64,000 bases of DNA from DATAOG01 sp963757395 (GTDB taxonomy: Bacteria; Pseudomonadota; Alphaproteobacteria; Geminicoccales; Geminicoccaceae). The notes under the pieces are model-generated. The model made no database searches, was not told the DNA's origin, and was given only the letters and a program-made list of their open reading frames with translations. Position numbers and translations under genes: made by a program. Of the stretch, positions 1 to 8,203 are shown piece after piece (the stretch's first letter is position 1; every line of letters starts with the position of its first letter). The stretch spans positions 62,001 to 126,000 of the forward strand of contig CAVWRK010000012.1 of assembly GCA_963757395.1 (NCBI GenBank), read 5' to 3'.

Positions 1-416
1 CCGGCCGAGCCGCGCGGGCGGCCGTGACAGCCGGCGCAGCTGTCGGCCAGCCCGGCGACTCTGCTGGCGTCGAACAGGGTCGCGTCATCGCCGTCGCCGA
101 TGTTGCCGGTGCCATCGTCGGTCCGCGGCCCGAGGCCCTCGGACAGGCTGAACTTGCGCTGGAAAAGTTGGCGGCCACGGGCGATCGCGCGAAACGGATC
201 GCGCGCGATGATGAAGCGCGACGAATCCGGCGTGACGATGTCGCCGCGACCGTTGCCGATCTGCGCCTCCAGCGATTTCCGGATGCCCGCGCCGACGCCG
301 TTCGGGGTGCGGGTCACGTCGCTCTCCTGAGCCCTCGCCTCGCCGCTCCAGACCAGCAATAGCACCACTAGCAAGAAGAACTGGCTCATATTGTTGCCGA
401 CGGCAAATGGCCACAT
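1..416 (-). CDS. Secreted di-haem oxidoreductase-like cytochrome, N-terminal part (runs off left edge)
   Basis: The minus strand is open from an ATG at 416 to the window edge, giving about 138 residues. They comprise a hydrophobic signal peptide ending near AxAQ, a motif RGRQLFQRKFSLSEGLGP near residue 90, and a c-type haem site CAGCH at residues 127-131. The RxLFxRKF...GLGP pattern followed by CxxCH resembles the putative peroxidase (di-haem oxidoreductase) family, whose members are much longer, so most of the gene lies outside. AGGGAG lies 8 bases before the ATG at 416; an in-frame ATG at 389 would also keep the signal peptide. Family assignment is moderate; a periplasmic haem protein is near certain. 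Confidence 0.7.
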   Translation of the reverse strand, partial: MWPFAVGNNMSQFFLLVVLLLVWSGEARAQESDVTRTPNGVGAGIRKSLEAQIGNGRGDIVTPDSSRFIIARDPFRAIARGRQLFQRKFSLSEGLGPRTDDGTGNIGDGDDATLFDASRVAGLADSCAGCHGRPRGSA

Positions 417-476
417 TGTACCAACTCCCTGTTCGAGGTCAGGCACTGGCAGCCGCCTAGCGATCCGCCCCAGGCT

Positions 477-881
477 TTATCCCTGCTTCTCTTGGTCGAG
501 CACCCCGAACTCATTCGGCGCGCGGTGCACAGGGTCGATATTGCAAGCGGAGAATTTCAGTACGATGTCAGGAAAGATGAATTGGGTTACACCTGTAACA
601 GTGATTGGTCCGATTACCTGGAGAGGCCCCGATTTCCAGCCCTCGGGCAGCTTGCCGCGCCGCGCGGCGTACTCGGCGTAGCCGATGTGGGCGCGGGTCA
701 GGCCGAGGTCGGCGAGGACGTGGTCGTCGAGCGCCCTCCACTCGCCGATGGTGCCGCGACTGCGGCGCTCGCACCTGGTCGATGTGATCAAGCGTCCGAT
801 CGCCCGCACGACTCGCCAGAACCCGGCCAGGCCCTGACCGGCGGCTGGCCACGCTCGGGCTGCGATGGTTGAGCCCACCAT
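477..881 (-). CDS. DUF1127 domain protein with long C-terminal tail
   Basis: A 134-residue protein. Its middle carries the DUF1127 pattern EWRALDDHVLADLGLTRAHI followed by a basic stretch, typical of small alphaproteobacterial proteins linked to RNA or phosphate metabolism. The ATG at 881 is preferred over the one at 917 because AAGGAGGA sits just upstream. Family members usually end soon after this motif; here about 45 further residues follow without a recognisable domain and may reflect read-through or a lost stop. Confidence 0.65.
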   Translation of the reverse strand: MVGSTIAARAWPAAGQGLAGFWRVVRAIGRLITSTRCERRSRGTIGEWRALDDHVLADLGLTRAHIGYAEYAARRGKLPEGWKSGPLQVIGPITVTGVTQFIFPDIVLKFSACNIDPVHRAPNEFGVLDQEKQG

Positions 882-1069
882 GCTCGTTCCTCCTTCTGAT
901 CGAGGCGCGACCCTCACGCCGACGCGGTGCCGGGTCTTGCTGACCTACGATCTGGAGGAACGCCGTTGCACGGCGATTTCAGGAGGAGCGGAATCGGGTT
1001 ACATCTGAAATCTGGCCGTCCGTTCGGCGCGGCCTTGCGGGCACCATCGAGGGAAGCACGCGTGGACGG

Positions 1070-3607
1070 TTACGGCACCGCGTCGCGAAGCATCTCTCGC
1101 TTGTGCGACAGATGGCGCGCGAGGCAGAACGAGGTCGGCGCCGGCCGCAGCGGCTTGTTCAGAACGTCGCTGATGCCGGATGCCTGCAGGCGCTGCGATC
1201 CGATCTGGCCGGCGTAGCCGATCATCAGGATGATCGGCAGGTCCGGGCGGATCCCGTGCAGCGCGAGCGCGAGTTCGCAGCCGGCGATCTCGGGCATGAA
1301 TTGGTCGATCAGCACCAGATCGAAGCGATCGGGGTCGGCGCGGAACGCCGCCAATGCCGCCTCGCTCCTATCGAAACCGATCGGCTCATAGCCGATGGCG
1401 GCCAGCATCTCCTCGCCCAGAAGGACGAGCGGTCGTTCGTCGTCGACGAACAGGATCGTCTCGCCCCGCCCGAGCGGCACGGACGCCGCGTTGCGGTCAT
1501 CGTCGGCCGGCGCCGCTTCGGCTTGCCGGAAATAGGCCGCGAAGCTGCTGCCGGCCCCCGGACTGCTGCGGACATCGATGGCGCCACCGTGATCGGCGAC
1601 GATGCCGTGAACCATCGCTAGCCCGAGCCCGGTTCCCGTGCCGGCGACTTTGGTCGTGAAGAAGGGTTCGAAGATCCGCTGCAGGGTCGCAGCATCCATG
1701 CCGTGACCGCTGTCGGAGACCGTGAGCCGGACGTACCGGCCGGCGGCAAGGGTGCCGTGCGACAATGCCCGCTCGGCTTCGAAGACGAGGAGCTCGAGGC
1801 CGAAGTCGACGACGCCTTGCCCGGCCATCGCCTGCGCGGCATTGGTGCAGAGGTTCATGACCACCTGCTGCAGCCGGCTCGGCTCACCCAGGACGATCGC
1901 ATCCTCATCGGGCAGGCGTAGCCGCAGGCTGACCGTCGGAGGCAGCGAAGCCCGAAGCAGCCCTGCGGTCTCCTCGAGCAAAGGGCGCATCCGGACCGGC
2001 CGGAGCCGCTGCTCGGTGCGGCGGCTGAAGGCGAGGATCCGATCGACGACGGCCCGCGCCCGCTCGCCCGCCTTCCTCACCTCCTGCACATGCTGCCATT
2101 CCTGGCTGTCCCGCCGCAGCCGGCCGAGCGCCATCTCGGCGAAGCCGAGCATGGCACCGAGGATATTGTTGAAGTCGTGCGCGATACCGCCCGCGAGCGT
2201 GCCGAGCGCCTCGATGCGCTGGGAATGCCGCAGCCGGGATTCCAGCGTCTGCTTCTCCCGCTCGGCCTGCTCGCGGCCGAGCGTGTTGGCAAATATCTCG
2301 CCGACCGTGCGCAGCAGGGCCATGTCGTCGTCTGCCCAGCGCTTCTCGGCCTTGAGCGCATCGAAGCCCAGGAGGCCGACGCGATGGCCCGCGTGCCACA
2401 GCGGAACACAGAGCCAGGAGCGGATGCCGCGCTCCTCGAGCGTCGATTTCTCGTCACTCCACGGCATCGCCCGAACGGAGGGAACTTCGATGCAGCCGTG
2501 ACGCTCGTAGCCTTTGGGCCTCCACGACGATTCGGTGGCCAGAGCGCCGTCCGGCCAGCCGTCGCGGGTCTCGATCCCTTCGCGGCTCCAGCTCAAGGAT
2601 CCGGCTTCCATGCCGTCGTCGGCCCGCTGGAGGATGACATAGACGCGATCCACGCCCGCATGGCGGCCCAGCTGCCCGAGTCCCTGCCGGATCCCGCGAG
2701 CTGTCCGATCGAGGGGCGTATCGATCAGCTGTGCCGAGATGCCGGCAATCAGATGCTCGAAATCCGAGCGCGCCCTCAGAGTCCGCGCGTTGGCTCGCAG
2801 CCGCATGTAGAGGAGGCTGAGATAGATCAGCAGCAGCACCGATGCGACATAGAGGAGCACGCGGAAGAGCGAGGCGAGCCGCTCGTCGCGGCCATGCTCC
2901 TCGATGAAGAGATCCTGCAGGCCGCGCGCCTGCTCCGAAACGCGCATCGCGAGCAGGCGCGCGAGGGTTCCGTCGACGGCCGGAAACGTCCTCAGGATCA
3001 GGCGTCCATGCGCGCGTAGCGCAGCGATCTGCTCCTGAAGCTCCCGGGGGGCGGCGATGGCGGGCAGCTGATCCAGCAACGCTGCAACCTCGGCCGCCTC
3101 GGCATCATCCGAAGCGCCGCCGACGAAGCGGAACATGCTGGTGGCAAGCTTGCCGACCACCATCGCCACCGCTTCGCCGCCCTGGCTCGTGGGCGTGCCG
3201 AGGCCGTGGCTCAGATGGGCGAAGTAGATCAGGGAGTTCCGCAGAAGTGCGTGGGCCGACTTGAAATCCTCGAGCAGCGCCTCCTGCTCGTCCAACCCCG
3301 CAGCAATGCCATCCATGAGGGGCTCCGACGCACCCCTTCCGGCTCCCTCGCCGCGAAGTTCCTCGGCAGCGCCCCGCAGCCGCGTGGTGGCGGCGACCAG
3401 GGGATCGTAGTTGAGGAGCAGCCCGTGACTCGACCGCAGCACATCGCGCTGCAGCGCGGCTTGATTGAGGATCAGCGCATCGATCGCGCGCAGCCGCCGC
3501 TCGTGCAGCGCCGCATCCGGCGTCGAGCCGCGCAGAAGGAGATAGGTCAGCACCAGCAGCAGGCCGAGGACGACCAGCGCCATTCTGCCGGTCAGGCCGC
3601 TCATCAC
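1070..3607 (-). CDS. Membrane hybrid sensor histidine kinase (helical sensor, GAF, HisKA, HATPase, receiver)
   Basis: 845 residues. Membrane segments at about 8-26 and 246-268 enclose an all-helical periplasmic sensor region resembling the DAHL type. Then come a GAF domain (about 285-440), a HisKA dimerisation helix with phospho-acceptor His477 in GGIAHDFNN, an ATPase domain with N585/N589 and a GTGTGLGL lid, and a C-terminal receiver with Asp768 and Lys818. The receiver has Ile796 where Thr/Ser is normally conserved. The start overlaps the stop of the upstream peroxidase gene by four bases (ATGA), so the two are translationally coupled. It probably signals to the OmpR-type regulator at 4642-5361, or its receiver acts as a phosphate sink. 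Confidence 0.9.
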   Translation of the reverse strand: MMSGLTGRMALVVLGLLLVLTYLLLRGSTPDAALHERRLRAIDALILNQAALQRDVLRSSHGLLLNYDPLVAATTRLRGAAEELRGEGAGRGASEPLMDGIAAGLDEQEALLEDFKSAHALLRNSLIYFAHLSHGLGTPTSQGGEAVAMVVGKLATSMFRFVGGASDDAEAAEVAALLDQLPAIAAPRELQEQIAALRAHGRLILRTFPAVDGTLARLLAMRVSEQARGLQDLFIEEHGRDERLASLFRVLLYVASVLLLIYLSLLYMRLRANARTLRARSDFEHLIAGISAQLIDTPLDRTARGIRQGLGQLGRHAGVDRVYVILQRADDGMEAGSLSWSREGIETRDGWPDGALATESSWRPKGYERHGCIEVPSVRAMPWSDEKSTLEERGIRSWLCVPLWHAGHRVGLLGFDALKAEKRWADDDMALLRTVGEIFANTLGREQAEREKQTLESRLRHSQRIEALGTLAGGIAHDFNNILGAMLGFAEMALGRLRRDSQEWQHVQEVRKAGERARAVVDRILAFSRRTEQRLRPVRMRPLLEETAGLLRASLPPTVSLRLRLPDEDAIVLGEPSRLQQVVMNLCTNAAQAMAGQGVVDFGLELLVFEAERALSHGTLAAGRYVRLTVSDSGHGMDAATLQRIFEPFFTTKVAGTGTGLGLAMVHGIVADHGGAIDVRSSPGAGSSFAAYFRQAEAAPADDDRNAASVPLGRGETILFVDDERPLVLLGEEMLAAIGYEPIGFDRSEAALAAFRADPDRFDLVLIDQFMPEIAGCELALALHGIRPDLPIILMIGYAGQIGSQRLQASGISDVLNKPLRPAPTSFCLARHLSHKREMLRDAVP

Positions 3608-4632
3608 CGCGGGTCCGCGCGGTCGGTCACCGGTCGATCGCGATACTCGCCGGTCAGGGTGTGCAGGAACCGGACGATGAGGTCGATATCCTGCGAATCG
3701 AGGACCCGGCCAAGCTGGGTCCTCGCCATTTCCTCGACTGCCTGCTCGAGCGTCGCGGCGCTGCCGTCGTGGAAATACGGCGCCGTGGCGGCCACGTTGC
3801 GCAGGCTCGGAACCCGGAACACAAAGCGATCTTGCGCGTTGCCCGTAAGCGCGAACCGGCCGAGGTCAGCGCGGGTGACCGGGCGGTACGGGAAGGGATT
3901 GGCGAAGACGCCAAATCGCTGGAACAGATTGCCACCGACATTCACGCCTTGATGACAGGCGATGCAGCCGTAGGATTTGAACAGCTCATAGCCGCGTTGC
4001 TCTTGTGGACCTATCGCGTCACGTTCGCCGCGCAGGTAGCGATCCAACGGCGCGCGGGGCGTGATCAGGGAACGCTCGAAGGCAACGAGTGCATCGAGGA
4101 TCTGCGGCCGCGCCGGCGGTTCGCCATAGGCAGCCTGGAACGCCTCTCGGTATCCTCGATCGGCGCGCAGCTTCGAGCTCAGCTCCTCCCAACTTGTCGC
4201 CATCAGACGCGGCGCGAGCAGCACCGCTTCGGCCAGCTCCTCGAGCGTGCGAAAATTGCCGCGCCAGTTGATGCGGAAGCTCAAGGCGGCATTGAAGACC
4301 GTGGGCGTGTTGAAATCGAGAGGTCGGCCATCGGCGCCGATCGAATGCGCCTGGCCATCGTCACCGCCCTCATCGAGCTTGTGGCATGAGATGCAGGCAA
4401 GGCGGCCGTCATGCGACAGCCGGGTGTCGCGAAACAGCCGCTCGCCGAGCCGTACCTTGGCAGGATCGAGGTCGATCGCCTCTGGGATGGGCACGATCGG
4501 CTCATGGCCGGGAGCCATGGCCGGCGGCTGTTCGGAGGCAGCCGGCGCGACCGCCCCACTGAGGCTCAGGATGCAAACGAGGGCGCAAAGCTGTTTCGCG
4601 ACGTCGCCACGCCTGAGCCGGCCGTGCATCAC
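3604..4632 (-). CDS. Di-haem cytochrome c peroxidase, MauG/CcpA family
   Basis: 342 residues with an N-terminal signal sequence and two haem c sites, CISCH at 80-84 and CIACH at 223-227, spaced as in bacterial di-haem peroxidases. A later APYFHDGSAATLEQAV segment is also typical of the family. It should act in the periplasm, reducing peroxide or oxidising a partner protein with electrons from small cytochromes. It lies between a response regulator gene (9 bases upstream) and a sensor kinase gene (4-base overlap), which suggests that its redox or haem state is linked to signalling. Confidence 0.9.
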   Translation of the reverse strand: MMHGRLRRGDVAKQLCALVCILSLSGAVAPAASEQPPAMAPGHEPIVPIPEAIDLDPAKVRLGERLFRDTRLSHDGRLACISCHKLDEGGDDGQAHSIGADGRPLDFNTPTVFNAALSFRINWRGNFRTLEELAEAVLLAPRLMATSWEELSSKLRADRGYREAFQAAYGEPPARPQILDALVAFERSLITPRAPLDRYLRGERDAIGPQEQRGYELFKSYGCIACHQGVNVGGNLFQRFGVFANPFPYRPVTRADLGRFALTGNAQDRFVFRVPSLRNVAATAPYFHDGSAATLEQAVEEMARTQLGRVLDSQDIDLIVRFLHTLTGEYRDRPVTDRADPR

Positions 4633-4641
4633 GCCCGAGCC

Positions 4642-5361
4642 TCACGCGACCTCGACCGGCACCGAAAAAATGTACCCCACACCGCGCTCGGTCCGGATCA
4701 GTCCGGGCGTGCTGGGATCGGCCTCCAGCTTGCGCCGCAGACGCAGGATCTGCACGTCGACGCTGCGATCGTAGACGTCGTCATGAACACGCGTCGCGGC
4801 GAGCAGTTGTTCACGGTTCAGCACCTGTTGCGGCGATCTGACAAATGCGGTCAGCAAGCCGAACTCGCCGCTCGTGAGTCCGACCGCATCACCTGTGGGC
4901 GACGTCAGGCGCCGCAGGCGCAGGTTCAGTTCCCAACCGGCGAAGCGGTATTTGATCCCCTTGCCGTCGACCGGCGCCGGGGCGCGCTCCGTCGGCACCC
5001 GCCGCAGGACCGCGCGCGCCCGCGCCAGCAGCTCCCGAAGGTTGAAAGGTTTCGTCAGGTAATCGTCAGCGCCGAGCTCGAGGCCGACAATGCGATCGAC
5101 TTCGTCACGGCGGTGACCGGTGACGATGATGATCGGGACATTGGAGCGCGTCCTCAACTCGCGGACCAGCTGCAGACCGTCTTCGCCGGCGAGCTTGAGA
5201 TCGAGGACGATCAGGTCGACGACGTGCTCGTCCAGGACGCGGGCCATGTCTGCGCCATTCGCGGCCGTGCTGACGTGAAAGCCGTGGCTGCTCAGGTAGC
5301 CCGCGATGAGCTCCCGCATCGCCGGGTCGTCGTCGACCGCAAGGATGTGCTGGTGCGCCAT
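4642..5361 (-). CDS. OmpR-family response regulator
   Basis: 239 residues. The N-terminal receiver has the acidic pocket near residues 10-12, phospho-acceptor Asp54 (VLDLKLAGEDG) and the conserved TKPF lysine. The C-terminal winged-helix DNA-binding domain includes TSGEFGLLTAF, LNREQLL and the RTxRGVGYxF ending. It is the first gene of the minus-strand operon regulator - di-haem peroxidase - hybrid kinase and is the likely output of that kinase. Upstream DNA (5362-5597) should hold the operon promoter; I could not assign -35/-10 boxes with confidence. Confidence 0.92.
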   Translation of the reverse strand: MAHQHILAVDDDPAMRELIAGYLSSHGFHVSTAANGADMARVLDEHVVDLIVLDLKLAGEDGLQLVRELRTRSNVPIIIVTGHRRDEVDRIVGLELGADDYLTKPFNLRELLARARAVLRRVPTERAPAPVDGKGIKYRFAGWELNLRLRRLTSPTGDAVGLTSGEFGLLTAFVRSPQQVLNREQLLAATRVHDDVYDRSVDVQILRLRRKLEADPSTPGLIRTERGVGYIFSVPVEVA

Positions 5362-5597
5362 CGGAGTTCTCTGAATGAAGCTTTGATGATGGCTCGAAGG
5401 CCCACCCTGCTCCAGCTTTGCGGACGCGGGAGCGTTCCCTTAAGAAAGGGAGGCAAAATGCTGATTTCAAGAGGGGCGAGATCGAGGCGGTCGCGCCGAT
5501 GATGGTCGCGACATGAATCCGGTCGCGAGAGCTGACCGGGGCGCCCGCAGAATTTTGCCGAGGCTTCGTCCCGGCGGCTGTATCCGGTGGCCGACAG

Positions 5598-5711
5598 CCC
5601 CATTTCGGGCCCGCTGCCATCTTCGCCCACTCGCACGAGCAGGCGGTAGATCTCGAGGCGGGTCGGATTGCCGAGCGCCTCCGGGCACGCCGCTGTCTGT
5701 TCCAGGTTCAT
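5598..5711 (-). pseudogene. Remnant of an ArsR-family transcriptional repressor
   Basis: The minus strand from ATG 5711 reads MNLEQTAACPEALGNPTRLE followed by IYRLLVRVGEDG, which matches the first helices of ArsR-type winged-helix repressors. The helix-turn-helix and C-terminal part that should follow are not recognisable in any frame. The first 38 codons are therefore a decayed remnant. No purine-rich ribosome site precedes the ATG. Confidence 0.5.
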
Positions 5712-6048
5712 GAGGAGAGACCGATCCGGTGCTCCACGAAACGAATCATTCAGGTTTGGCTGACCGCATCGAAGAACGATCGGATATCGGCGTCCAGGAT
5801 GTGATTTTCTGGCCAGCGAAACAGGGCTCGCAGGCATCCTCGGCGGCGGCAGCTGCCGGGCCAGGGCGATTGCACGCGGGCCGACGATGCTCGTTCAACC
5901 AGGGTTTGGTGGGCAAGGGTGGCCGTCGGTCGCTCGAAAGCGCATATTGCCTCTGATGAAGGTGTCGACGCGCGCACAGGTTGCGGCGTGCGGACGGTGC
6001 CCCGGCACCGAAAGACGGTGATTGCCAAGGGAGGGCGGCAACTCCGAC
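5712..6048. other. Gene-free stretch upstream of the ATPase-cyclase gene
   Basis: I see no supported coding sequence in these 337 bases on either strand; ORFs crossing it are antisense shadows of the gene downstream. It should contain the promoter of the plus-strand gene starting at 6049. The only clear signal is the purine-rich AAGGGAGGG at 6027-6035. Confidence 0.4.
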
Positions 6049-8148
6049 ATGAAACCTTGGGTGGTCGATGCGAAGGACATCGAGCCAGAGGACCTGGACC
6101 AGTTCCGCGGCCAGCTCCTGCATCTCAACAACCGGATCGCCGACTTCCTCGATCCCGCGACCACCGAGGAGGTCCTGGTCATCGCGCCCAAGGGCTTCGG
6201 CAAGACGCTGCTGCTCAAGGCCAAGCGCCAGTCGATGCGGGAGCGCTACCGCAGCATGCTGCCCGAGCGTGCCCTGGTCGACAAGCCGAGCGCCAATCCG
6301 GACCTGATGAGCCACCGGGAATATGGCAGTGTGCGTGCGACCGAGGCCTACTGGAAGGCGCTCTGGTCGATCGCGTTGACGATCGCGGTCGAGAAGCATC
6401 TGGGCAGCTGCCCGGAGCTCTCGGGTCCGCTCGAGAAGATGGTGCGCAACGACCATCTGCGCAGCGCCTGCGATCTGTTCACCAACCTGCTGGCCTTGTC
6501 GCGCGACGCTTATTTTGCGGCGTTCAAGGATTACGTCCAGTATCTGTTGCCGAGCTTCCGCCGGATCCACAGCCCGGTCGCCATGTTCATCGACAACATC
6601 GACGAGTATTTCGAGGATTTTCTCGCCAGCGACCTGGTCGAGGGCGAGGAGCAGCGCGTGATCTACCGCAGCTACTGGCATTTCGCACAGGTTGGCATCG
6701 CGCTTGCGGCGCGCGACCTGCATGCGGTCAACAACCACGTCAAGATCTTCGCGTCGATCCGCAAGGAGGTGTTCCAGCGCACCTTCCTGGGCAACCCGCT
6801 CGGCCTGCAGCTCGCGGGCTCGGCGCTCGACCTGCAGTATTCCCGCGAGGATCTGATCGAGATCATTTGCAAGAACATCGAGGTCGAGCGCCAACGCAGC
6901 CTGGTCGAGCCGCAGGCGCGCGACCCATGGGTGCGCTTTTTCGGCCAGGACGCCACCCGGATCGTGCATCAGAGCACCGGCGACGAGGAGCACGTGGGCG
7001 CGTTCTGGATCCGCCACACCTTCCGCCGACCGCGCGACATCGCCTTCATCGGTCGCGACCTCGGCACGATCGACCCGCGCCAGCGGACGCGCGCGGCGGT
7101 GCGCCAGCAGATCACGCGCAGCGCCGCCGCGATCGCGCAGGGCTTCATCACCGAGATGTCGCCGCATCTGCCGCAGTTCGACCGCGAGATCCTGTTCCGG
7201 CTGATCCGCCGCAACGTGATCCCGCGGGCGGAGCTGATGGCACTGTCCGATGCGTACGACCGCCTGTTCGCGCTCAAGCAGGGCGGCAGCGCGCCGGTTG
7301 CCTGCCAGGTGTTCGCCAGCATGTTCAAGATCGGGCTGCTCGGCTATGTCGGCATCGACCCCGAGACTGCCGAGCTGATCCAGTATTTCCGCCAGCCCGG
7401 CGAGGTCCCGCTCGACCGCGACGACGTGCTCCCGGACGCCGAGCATTTCCTGATCCACCCGAGCCTCGACCTCGTGATCGGCAGCTATAGTCCCGGATAT
7501 TTCCGCCACCTGGACAAGCTCAACGTGATCGGCGCCGAACGGCCGTGGCGGATGGCGCGCCAGATCCATTTCGTGCTCAAGGGCGACGTTCGCGGGCTCG
7601 GCTCGATCCTCCAGGACCCGGTCGCCGGCGCGAGCTTCCCGGCGTTTTTCGCCGACGCGGTGGCCGAGTGCGGCCGCGACCTCGCGGTCGCCTATGCCAG
7701 CGACGGCGATGCGGTGCTGCTGGTCGATTCCAACCCCCGCCAGGTCGTGATGGCGGCGCTCGCGCTGCGCCAGCGGCTGCTGCGCTCGGCCTATGGCTGC
7801 GACATCCGCTTCGGCGGCGATGCTGGCTTCGTCGAGCTCAGCGGCGAGGGGCCGGACGCACGCGCGCGCACGGGGCTTGCGCTCATGGTCGCGGCGCGCC
7901 TCGAGCCCCATGCGGCCCCCGGCACGATCCTGGTGACCGGCCAGTTCGTCGACGCCTGGCGCGATCTCCTGGGGGCGAGCGGACTGCACGCTCGGGCCGT
8001 CGAGCCGCACGAGGTGCCGGAACTGCGCGAGAGCGATGACCGCTTTGATCTCGCCAAGCCGAGCGGCGAAGCGCCGATGCTGCGCCGCCTCCGCCAGCTC
8101 GATGGGCCCGGGTCGGTGGGCTACACCGACAGCTTGGCGCGGGCGTGA
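6049..8148 (+). CDS. P-loop ATPase fused to a class III cyclase-like domain, unrecognised family
   Basis: 699 residues from ATG 6049; a TTG at 6022 is in frame but gives an unlikely leader. Residues about 1-240 form a P-loop NTPase: Walker A APKGFGKT at 46-53, Walker B FIDNIDEYF at 180-188, and a possible sensor Arg near 238 (FASIRKE). A long helical middle follows. Residues about 506-641 match class III nucleotidyl cyclases. The metal Asp positions are D513 (KGDVRG) and D554 (SDGDAV), with a VAARLEP...PGTILVT segment holding R617. The cyclase lysine position is Ala550 and the catalytic Asn position is Met613, so the domain is probably a nucleotide sensor or an altered enzyme. No signal peptide or membrane segment is seen. 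The gene stands alone. Confidence 0.75.
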   Translation: MKPWVVDAKDIEPEDLDQFRGQLLHLNNRIADFLDPATTEEVLVIAPKGFGKTLLLKAKRQSMRERYRSMLPERALVDKPSANPDLMSHREYGSVRATEAYWKALWSIALTIAVEKHLGSCPELSGPLEKMVRNDHLRSACDLFTNLLALSRDAYFAAFKDYVQYLLPSFRRIHSPVAMFIDNIDEYFEDFLASDLVEGEEQRVIYRSYWHFAQVGIALAARDLHAVNNHVKIFASIRKEVFQRTFLGNPLGLQLAGSALDLQYSREDLIEIICKNIEVERQRSLVEPQARDPWVRFFGQDATRIVHQSTGDEEHVGAFWIRHTFRRPRDIAFIGRDLGTIDPRQRTRAAVRQQITRSAAAIAQGFITEMSPHLPQFDREILFRLIRRNVIPRAELMALSDAYDRLFALKQGGSAPVACQVFASMFKIGLLGYVGIDPETAELIQYFRQPGEVPLDRDDVLPDAEHFLIHPSLDLVIGSYSPGYFRHLDKLNVIGAERPWRMARQIHFVLKGDVRGLGSILQDPVAGASFPAFFADAVAECGRDLAVAYASDGDAVLLVDSNPRQVVMAALALRQRLLRSAYGCDIRFGGDAGFVELSGEGPDARARTGLALMVAARLEPHAAPGTILVTGQFVDAWRDLLGASGLHARAVEPHEVPELRESDDRFDLAKPSGEAPMLRRLRQLDGPGSVGYTDSLARA

Positions 8149-8203
8149 CCCGCTCGCTGCGATGAAGGGATTCGAGCCCCTGGTGCCGGGTGCGATCGCC
8201 GCC

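Noticed and set aside
4411..5502. 363-codon open frame on the plus strand over the response regulator
   Set aside because: The minus strand encodes a complete OmpR-type regulator here; the plus frame has no recognisable domain.
5746..8010. 754-codon open frame on the minus strand
   Set aside because: Antisense shadow of the ATPase-cyclase gene, whose plus-strand frame has clear motifs.
8161..8195. GGATTCGAGCCC stretch resembling a tRNA T-loop
   Set aside because: The neighbouring bases do not fold into a cloverleaf and there is no acceptor stem.
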